Assembly: GCF_900103485.1 (NCBI RefSeq)
Contig: NZ_FNHW01000001.1
Span: 593,418-657,417, forward strand
Length of the DNA stretch: 64,000 nt
Direction of reading: 5' to 3'
From: Fictibacillus solisalsi
GTDB lineage: Bacteria > Bacillota > Bacilli > Bacillales > Fictibacillaceae
Position numbers and translations under genes: made by a program. The notes beneath the pieces were generated by a model that ran no database searches, was not told where the DNA came from, and saw only the letters and a program-made list of their open reading frames with translations. Every line of letters begins with the position of its first letter. Position 1 is the first letter of the stretch. Below are positions 59,024 through 64,000 of this stretch, one piece after another.

Positions 59024-59872
59024 TTATCGCTGATTTAGTTTCTTTTCGGCTGCATCAACGGTGTGCTTAAGCAGCATGGAGATGGTCACAGGACCGACTC
59101 CGCCTGGAACCGGGGTGATGGCACCTGCATTCTTTTCACATTCTTCATAATCTGCATCACCGATGTTACCGGGATTGTAGCCGGCATCCATGACGACGGC
59201 TCCTGGTTTAATCCAGTCGCCTTTAATAAAGTTCGGCTTACCAACGGCAGCGACAACAATATCTGCCTGCTTAACGATTTCCGGCAGGTTTTGTGTGCGG
59301 GAATGGCAGGTTGTTACGGTAGCGTTGCGGTTTAGCAGAAGCATGGAAACCGGTTTTCCGAGGATGGGGCTTCTCCCCACGACAACTGCGTGTTTTCCTT
59401 CAATCGGGACATCATAGTAATCCAAGATTGCCATAATGGCGGCAGGGGTGCAGGACGGATAGCTTCCAAAGCCGAATGATGTTTGTCCGAATCCCCAGCT
59501 TGTCACGCCATCCACGTCTTTTTCAATGTCAATCGCTTCAAAGGCTGCCCTCTCATCAATGTGTGAAGGCACCGGATGCTGAAGAAGTATTCCATGTACC
59601 GCTTCATCCTCATTAAGTTCATGAATGGTTTTTAACAGGTCTTCTGTTGTAATTTCGGCAGGAAGATGAATCCTTTTGGAAAGGATGCCCAGTTTTTCAC
59701 AGGCGTTACCTTTCATTCGTACGTATGTGGCCGAAGACGGATCATCGCCGACAAGAACTGTAGCCAGACAAGGGATAACGCCCCGGCTTGTCAGCTCTTC
59801 CACTCTTCCTTTCAATTGTTCCTTGATATCGGTTGCGACACGGGTGCCATTGAGTATTAGCTTGTTTTCCAC
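59024..59872 (-). CDS. folD: Bifunctional methylene-THF dehydrogenase/cyclohydrolase FolD
   Basis: 282 residues. Substrate site motifs: VLVGDDPSSATYVRMKGNAC with catalytic Tyr and downstream Lys, VHGILLQHPVPSHID, CTPAAIMAILDYYDVPIEGK, the NADP fold VVVGRSPILGKPVSMLLL and PVPGGVGPVTISMLLKH. GTG at 59872 is the start because AGGAGG lies 7 bases upstream; the frame is open 39 codons further into the riboswitch. Links one-carbon units to purine and thymidine synthesis, in line with the ZTP riboswitch upstream. Confidence 0.94.
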   Translation of the reverse strand: MENKLILNGTRVATDIKEQLKGRVEELTSRGVIPCLATVLVGDDPSSATYVRMKGNACEKLGILSKRIHLPAEITTEDLLKTIHELNEDEAVHGILLQHPVPSHIDERAAFEAIDIEKDVDGVTSWGFGQTSFGFGSYPSCTPAAIMAILDYYDVPIEGKHAVVVGRSPILGKPVSMLLLNRNATVTTCHSRTQNLPEIVKQADIVVAAVGKPNFIKGDWIKPGAVVMDAGYNPGNIGDADYEECEKNAGAITPVPGGVGPVTISMLLKHTVDAAEKKLNQR

Positions 59873-59892
59873 TCTATTTACCTCCTGAGAAT

Positions 59893-59932
59893 AGAAAAGA
59901 GGCAAGGAATAGATACACTGATCCCTTACCCC
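59893..59932 (-). terminator. Riboswitch-controlled terminator ahead of folD
   Basis: On the minus strand GGGGTAAGGGA (59922-59932) pairs along 11 positions, three of them G-U, with TTCCTTGCCTC (59899-59909), followed by TTTTC. Its 5' arm directly abuts the conserved 3' element of the ZTP aptamer. Confidence 0.75.
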
Positions 59933-60008
59933 TGCCCAGACGAACGGCTTTTTAGGTGATGCTTGCAGCTTCCTTGTGGTCAATTCCACACGCTCTCGTC
60001 AGTTGCTG
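59930..60008 (-). ncRNA. ZTP (pfl) riboswitch
   Basis: On the minus strand: CAGCAACTGACGAGAGCG, then GTGTGG...CCAC, AAGGAAGCTGCAAGCATCA and finally GCCGTTCGTCTGGGCA, the highly conserved 3' block of the pfl motif. The aptamer senses ZMP/ZTP, a signal of low 10-formyl-THF. Bound ligand should stabilise the 3' block and prevent the terminator, raising folD expression. Confidence 0.9.
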
Positions 60009-60028
60009 CTTTTCTTTATTCTGTTTAG

Positions 60029-60058
60029 ATTATACCCCAAGTTTTCTAAAAGATTCAA
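60029..60058 (-). promoter_or_regulatory. Candidate promoter of the folD leader
   Basis: On the minus strand TTGAAT and TATAAT are 18 bases apart, 20 bases before the riboswitch. Confidence 0.6.
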
Positions 60059-60147
60059 CCCTGCAAATCTTGATAAAATATCATGTTGCATTCGCAGTTT
60101 CTTGGAGATTCTTATATAATAGGAGCATTAATAAAGGGGGTGAATTC

Positions 60148-61506
60148 GTGTTCAAGGAAATGACGGAAAATCAGATATTGCTTTTTGTCATTAAAAGTTT
60201 GAAAGAACTGAGGAAAAAAGAGTTTCAGGAACTGATGGATGAACTCCATCCATATGATGTCGCGGAAGTCTATAAAACACTGCCGGAGAAGCACCGGCAT
60301 AAATTTCTCACCTTCCTGACGACGAGGCAGCTAGCCTCCCTTATTCAGGAGCTTGACAGCGATCTCCAAGTAGAAATTCTGCACAAATTGGGTATTGAGC
60401 GATCATCCCATATCATGAACGAAATGGAAAATGACGATCTGGCCGACCTTCTGAGCAACTTTTCGTTTGATGAAATCCAGGATTTTCTTGCATCCATGAG
60501 GGCGGATGAATCCCGGACGGTTCAATCTCTCATGCAATATCCCGCCGATAGCGCCGGCGGGATTATGACCAACCGCTTTGTTTGGATTCCGCAAATGTTT
60601 ACTGTACGGGATGCGGTTGACAAATTGAAAACTTTTGCGGGCTTTGCGGAGAATATTTATTACTTGTATGTCATTAACGAAGACAAGCAGCTTGCAGGGG
60701 TCGTATCCTATCGGGACCTTCTCCTTGCGGATATCAATGACAAAATTGAAGAAGTGATGTTCACCCGTGTCATTTCGGTTCCTGCCGACATGGACCAGGA
60801 GGAAGTGGCCAGGACCATTGAACGGTATGATTTCATCGCCATCCCTGTTGTTGATGAAAATGATGTGCTCTTAGGAATCGTAACAGTGGATGACGTACTT
60901 GACGTTTTAATCGAAGAAGCAAACGAAGACATCGAAAAGCTCTCCGCTTCCGGTAAATCAATCGATTTTAATACAAGTGCCTTTGTTGCGTCCTATAGGC
61001 GGCTGCCATGGCTGATTCTGCTGCTTTTTATTGGTATTATTTCCGGAAGCATTATTTCTGCCTTTGAGAGTACCCTTTCAAAAGTGGTTTCCCTTGCCTT
61101 TTTCATGCCGATGATTGCGGGGATGACGGGAAATACGGGCACACAATCGCTGGCTGTCGTTGTCCGCGGACTGGTTTCGAATGATGTTGATAAAAAAGTG
61201 GTGCTGCGTCTCATCCTGAGGGAACTGGGTGTGGGACTGATCATCGGCGCCACCTGTGGTATTCTCATTGCACTTGTCGCCTATTTTTGGCAGGGGAATG
61301 CCATACTGGGTTTGGTGGTTGGAAGCTCGTTGTTTTTGACCTTAATTATCGGAACGCTGGCAGGGACGCTGATTCCGCTCTTGTTGTACCGTTTCAATGT
61401 GGATCCGGCAGTGGCTTCCGGTCCGCTCATCACCACGCTTAATGATATTTTTTCGCTGCTCGTGTATTTTGGTACCGCATCAATTTTTATTTCACACTTA
61501 ATCTAA
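60148..61506 (+). CDS. mgtE: Magnesium transporter MgtE
   Basis: 452 residues. N-terminal MgtE_N helical domain (HPYDVAEVYKTLPEKHRHKF), twin CBS domains (about residues 140-260; ITNRFVWIPQMFTVRDAVDK-type segment, GIVTVDDVLDVLIEEA), then the five-helix pore with FFMPMIAGMTGNTGTQSLAV, the MgtE signature, and VDPAVASGPLITTLNDIFSL. It imports magnesium down the gradient and closes when cytosolic magnesium fills the CBS/N domains. GTG at 60148 with AAAGGGGGTGA upstream is preferred; ATG 60160 is possible. No M-box riboswitch is seen upstream. Confidence 0.93.
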   Translation: MFKEMTENQILLFVIKSLKELRKKEFQELMDELHPYDVAEVYKTLPEKHRHKFLTFLTTRQLASLIQELDSDLQVEILHKLGIERSSHIMNEMENDDLADLLSNFSFDEIQDFLASMRADESRTVQSLMQYPADSAGGIMTNRFVWIPQMFTVRDAVDKLKTFAGFAENIYYLYVINEDKQLAGVVSYRDLLLADINDKIEEVMFTRVISVPADMDQEEVARTIERYDFIAIPVVDENDVLLGIVTVDDVLDVLIEEANEDIEKLSASGKSIDFNTSAFVASYRRLPWLILLLFIGIISGSIISAFESTLSKVVSLAFFMPMIAGMTGNTGTQSLAVVVRGLVSNDVDKKVVLRLILRELGVGLIIGATCGILIALVAYFWQGNAILGLVVGSSLFLTLIIGTLAGTLIPLLLYRFNVDPAVASGPLITTLNDIFSLLVYFGTASIFISHLI

Positions 61507-61511
61507 AATAA

Positions 61512-61551
61512 CAAACAGCCGCCCAGTCTCTTATGCACTGGACGGCTGTTT
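61512..61551. terminator. Bidirectional terminator
   Basis: AAACAGCCGCCCAGT pairs with ACTGGACGGCTGTTT (one mismatch); between mgtE and the convergent small gene. Confidence 0.85.
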
Positions 61552-61554
61552 GCG

Positions 61555-61758
61555 TTACCGGGTTTCTGCCAGCCTGTCGACTTCTTCTTTCCATTCCACA
61601 ATTTTGTTGGAGAATTCACTGAACGGGACATCAAAAGGATAGGACTTGTTCAACAGAATTTTTTCTTCCTCCGAGAGCTTGGACATCGCTTCCTTTAATT
61701 CCATGCCGGTACGGGCAAAGAGCTGCAGTGCACGCTCCACATTGTTGAGCATTTCCAT
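61555..61758 (-). CDS. Small helical protein of unknown function
   Basis: 67 residues, fully helical in outlook: LNNVERALQLFARTGMELKE, SKLSEEEKILLNKSYPFDVP and a charged end. GGAGGCTG lies about 8 bases before the ATG. No membrane segment or cysteine. Family not recognised. Confidence 0.6.
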   Translation of the reverse strand: MEMLNNVERALQLFARTGMELKEAMSKLSEEEKILLNKSYPFDVPFSEFSNKIVEWKEEVDRLAETR

Positions 61759-61880
61759 TTTTTCAGCCTCCTCTGTTTGCTATACAAATTCCCCTGATAT
61801 TGGTAATCAAACATCTTTTTTACCAGTGAAAAGGATTTTAAAAGGACGGTGTCGTATAGGAGTTGGGAAGGAGGCGAGAC

Positions 61881-62470
61881 ATGATGAATCATTTATTACT
61901 GTACTGTCATCCATCCAATCACAGCTTCAATCATGCCTTGCTCGATGTGTATTCGGAAGAACTGGAGAAAAAGGGCCATTCAGTCATTGTAAGGAATCTG
62001 TATGACCTGGCTTTCAATCCGATCCTGACTGAAAGGGAATACGAGAATTCGCTGGAAGGCCAATATGAAGCGGATGTGCTTAACGAACAGAAGTATATTG
62101 CCTGGTGTGACTGCATCACCCTAATCTATCCGGTTTGGTGGGGGGGTATGCCTGCTTTGCTAAAGGGTTATATAGACCGGGTATTCACCTACGGTTTTGC
62201 ATATGAGCTGGACGGGGAAGACCCCATTCCGCGGCTAAAAGGCAAACAGCTATTGCGATTTGCACGACCGGTACCCCTTCTAAAATTTATGAGAAGAACG
62301 GGATGCATGAGGCAATGGACTTGGCGCGCAACCTTAGTATTTTTGAGTTTTGCGGTATACAGCCCATCCATTCTCTCTATTTTGGCAACGTAATATTAGC
62401 CGGTTATGAAAAAAGGCAGAGCATGCTAGAGGGAGTACGCCGCCTTGCCGCGTTAAACGAGAAGAAATAG
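61881..62470 (+). pseudogene. Frameshifted NAD(P)H quinone oxidoreductase (flavodoxin fold)
   Basis: The N-terminal 125 residues are an NQO1/MdaB-type flavin reductase: LLLYCHPSNHSFNHALLDVY, IYPVWWGGMPALLKGYIDRV and FTYGFAYELDG. At about 62256 (CTATTGCG|ATT) the frame changes: the current frame gives unrelated residues to 62393, while the +2 frame restores ICTTGTPSKIYEKNGMHEAM, IFEFCGIQPIHSLYFGNVIL and GVRRLAALNEKK, ending at 62468-62470. One base appears missing (or two added). AAGGAGG precedes the ATG. Probably inactive unless the frameshift is a sequencing error or is bypassed. Confidence 0.85.
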
Positions 62471-62518
62471 CAGGAGAGTACGCCGCCTTGCCGCGTTAAA
62501 CGAGAAGAAATAGCAGGA
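62433..62518 (+). repeat. Exact 43-bp tandem duplication
   Basis: The 43 bases from 62433 (GAGTACGCCGCCTTGCC...) are repeated exactly at 62476-62518, and a degenerate third copy starts at 62519 (GAGTATGCGAACTTGC). The first copy covers the last 12 codons and stop of the broken quinone reductase. Confidence 0.92.
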
Positions 62519-62591
62519 GAGTATGCGAACTTGCAACCGCAGTAATAAAGAGAGAAGATGCATTTGAAAACGATGAAGGAGAAGAAGGAAC

Positions 62592-63377
62592 ATGATTGTG
62601 AAGGCAGAAGATACTTTGAACGAGCAGATTATGGATTATCTCGATGAGGAAAAGGCAATGAATCTATTCATCATCGGTGATATTGAGAACTTTGGTTACG
62701 ATACGGATTTTCAGGATATCTGGGTGGATCTTGGGGAGAAAGGGGAGATACAGGGAATTTTGCTCCGGTACTTTGGAAACTATCTTCCCTACGCAAAAGA
62801 GGAGATCGATGCTGCTGGGTTTTCAGAGATTATAAAGGACGGCCCGCCGCTTGATATGCTTTCAGGAAAAAAGGAAATTGTTGATCAGTTCCAGCCAATT
62901 TTCTTGTTCACATCAAAAAAAGAATTGTATTTTGCCGAGCTTGAGGAAGGGACCTTCACCATGAAAGGTCTTAAGCGTGATGATATTACATACGCAACGG
63001 TTGATGATGTAGACGATATTATCGTGATGCATAGCTCAATCAAAGAATTTCAGAGGAGAGAATCGGCGAGAGAAAGTCTGATTCAGACACTGACCACACA
63101 AACCGGACGGACGTATTTTATTAAAAAAGATGGGAGGATGGCGGCTTCCGCGGCAACCACTGCAGAGAATTCCCGTTCGGCAATGATCGTGGGGGTTTGC
63201 ACCCATGTGGATTACAGGCAGCAAGGACTGGCGAGCCGCTGTACTGCTGTACTGTGCGAAGATGTGCTGAACGAAGGGAAAACCTTGTGCCTGTTCTATA
63301 ATAACCCAAGGGCTGGGTCCATTTATAAACGAATCGGTTTTAAGGATATCGGAATGTGGAGCATGTATTCCGAATAA
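62592..63377 (+). CDS. GNAT-family acetyltransferase
   Basis: 261 residues. The C-terminal GNAT domain shows VGVCTHVDYRQQGLASRCTA (acetyl-CoA pyrophosphate loop, Q-x-x-G-L-A) and LFYNNPRAGSIYKRIGFKDI (helix and strand of motif B). The N-terminal 120 residues are a separate domain typical of YjaB/YycN-like large GNATs. It transfers acetyl groups to an unidentified amine. GAAGGAG precedes the ATG. Confidence 0.85.
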   Translation: MIVKAEDTLNEQIMDYLDEEKAMNLFIIGDIENFGYDTDFQDIWVDLGEKGEIQGILLRYFGNYLPYAKEEIDAAGFSEIIKDGPPLDMLSGKKEIVDQFQPIFLFTSKKELYFAELEEGTFTMKGLKRDDITYATVDDVDDIIVMHSSIKEFQRRESARESLIQTLTTQTGRTYFIKKDGRMAASAATTAENSRSAMIVGVCTHVDYRQQGLASRCTAVLCEDVLNEGKTLCLFYNNPRAGSIYKRIGFKDIGMWSMYSE

Positions 63378-63390
63378 TCATCCGTTCTTA

Positions 63391-63432
63391 AAAAGGCAAA
63401 AACACTGGTGTATGTGTTTTTGCCTTTTTTTT
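63391..63432. terminator. Bidirectional terminator
   Basis: AAAAAGGCAAAAACAC pairs with GTGTTTTTGCCTTTTT around TGGTGTAT, between convergent genes. Confidence 0.9.
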
Positions 63433-63445
63433 GTGTGTATGCGGC

Positions 63446-63865
63446 CTATGACATTCGGTTTAAGTAGTCGATCATATTTTCCATTTCCAGATCTGAAAGG
63501 CCCGAAAATTTCTCTTTATAATAATCCCGGCGGATCGCTGACAGCTTTTCAGCAACTGCCTGGCCTTTTTCTGTAATCTTTACATAAACGATTCTTCTGT
63601 CGGTCAAGGATCGTTCTCTGGTTATTAAATCTTTCTTTATTAGACGGTCGGTTACCCCTGTAATATGGCTTGATGAAACCTTCATTTCACCCGCCAGCTC
63701 AGAGGCTGTAAGGTATTCTTTATCCTTTAATAGATTAAGGACGCCAAACTCATTGGCAGGCACATCATCTGAGAAAAGGTCGTTAATGTCTTTTCTGAAG
63801 GTCCGAAAAACAGTCAGGAAGCTATTCTCAAGTTCTGCGATCCTATTTGTGCGGTTATCATTCAT
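63446..63865 (-). CDS. MarR-family transcriptional regulator
   Basis: 139 residues. Winged helix: EFGVLNLLKDKEYLTASELA, GEMKVSSSHITGVTDRLIKK and wing RERSLTDRRIVYVKITEKGQ with the family DRR motif; helical ends form the dimer interface. The ATG at 63865 has AGGTGA close upstream; a GTG three codons earlier overlaps it. No neighbour in the window is an obvious target; the right side of the window ends 130 bases upstream, so a divergent partner may lie beyond. Confidence 0.88.
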   Translation of the reverse strand: MNDNRTNRIAELENSFLTVFRTFRKDINDLFSDDVPANEFGVLNLLKDKEYLTASELAGEMKVSSSHITGVTDRLIKKDLITRERSLTDRRIVYVKITEKGQAVAEKLSAIRRDYYKEKFSGLSDLEMENMIDYLNRMS

Positions 63866-64000
63866 AGCAATCACCTATTCTACATTTTAATAAGTATTAG
63901 TTATCGACACTCTCTACTTACATAGTATACTTTGCCTGCCAATTACTCAAACATTTATAGGTTTTTGACACAAAATCTCCTGATTTTTCGCTTTTTTTCT

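Noticed and set aside
60010-60147. M-box magnesium riboswitch ahead of mgtE
   Set aside because: Only about 90 bases of unique leader are available after the divergent folD promoter, and no M-box blocks are visible.

Overview
The window reads as chromosomal DNA from an endospore-forming member of the Bacillaceae (Bacillus sensu lato). The evidence is several spore genes (an alpha/beta-type SASP, SspL, two YjcZ-family peptides and a KinB-like phosphorelay kinase), strong AGGAGG ribosome binding sites with frequent GTG and TTG starts, intrinsic terminators after nearly every transcription unit, and Firmicutes-style riboswitches. Species cannot be fixed from sequence alone. I see no rRNA, tRNA, insertion sequence, prophage or CRISPR array. 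Most of the window is ordinary core and accessory chromosome.

Layout. 1-3.1 kb: the end of an amino-acid permease, then a SEC-C protein, an IDEAL-domain protein and a small unknown on the minus strand. 3.2-5.75 kb: a TPP riboswitch with antiterminator and terminator ahead of thiD-thiM-thiE (thiamine salvage). 6.1-7.6 kb: an operon of an ArsR-like regulator, an unknown 83-residue protein and a ClpP paralogue, with a palindrome over its promoter. 7.7-10.6 kb: two MFS exporters. 11.0-14.9 kb: a sugar operon (ThuA-like, two GFO/IDH/MocA dehydrogenases, one sugar isomerase/epimerase) behind two perfect LacI-type palindromes. 14.9-18.9 kb: YtxH, YdjO, a WYL regulator, sspL, a 6-phosphogluconate dehydrogenase, an acyl-CoA thioesterase and a SASP. 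19.1-20.3 kb: a MifM-like arrest leader and SD-masking hairpin controlling a second YidC. 20.4-27 kb: a HAD phosphatase, a patatin, a three-gene ABC exporter and a class B PBP. 27-29.7 kb: the YjcZ pair, a CopC-like protein, moaB, an FbpA-like peptide and a CBS protein.

29.6-33.4 kb: a B12-independent ribonucleotide reductase behind two NrdR-box-like sites and a cobalamin riboswitch. 33.5-36.6 kb: a crcB pair, a DedA protein, a nitronate monooxygenase and a DUF948 protein. 36.7-41.5 kb: a siderophore-uptake locus with a FhuF-like reductase and divergent Fur boxes. 41.6-45.4 kb: YcgR/YcgQ, a deoxynucleoside kinase and a DsbA-like protein. 45.5-45.75 kb: an unusual tandem array of terminator-like hairpins. 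45.9-50.2 kb: an MFS exporter, several small or orphan proteins, a KinB-like kinase and a cold-shock protein. 50.4-57.2 kb: a GntR-controlled 4-hydroxyphenylacetate catabolic cluster (DapA-like aldolase, FAH isomerase, HpaE, HpaB, HpaD and a truncated flavin protein). 57.4-63.9 kb: a TVP38 protein, Map, folD under a ZTP riboswitch, MgtE, a frameshifted quinone reductase with a 43-bp tandem duplication, a GNAT enzyme and a MarR regulator.

The most interesting elements are RNA- and translation-level controls: the MifM-like leader at 19.16-19.5 kb, dual NrdR plus B12 control of ribonucleotide reductase, the ZTP switch on folD and the tandem hairpin array. All functional names are based on recognised motifs and family memory; no database search was run.
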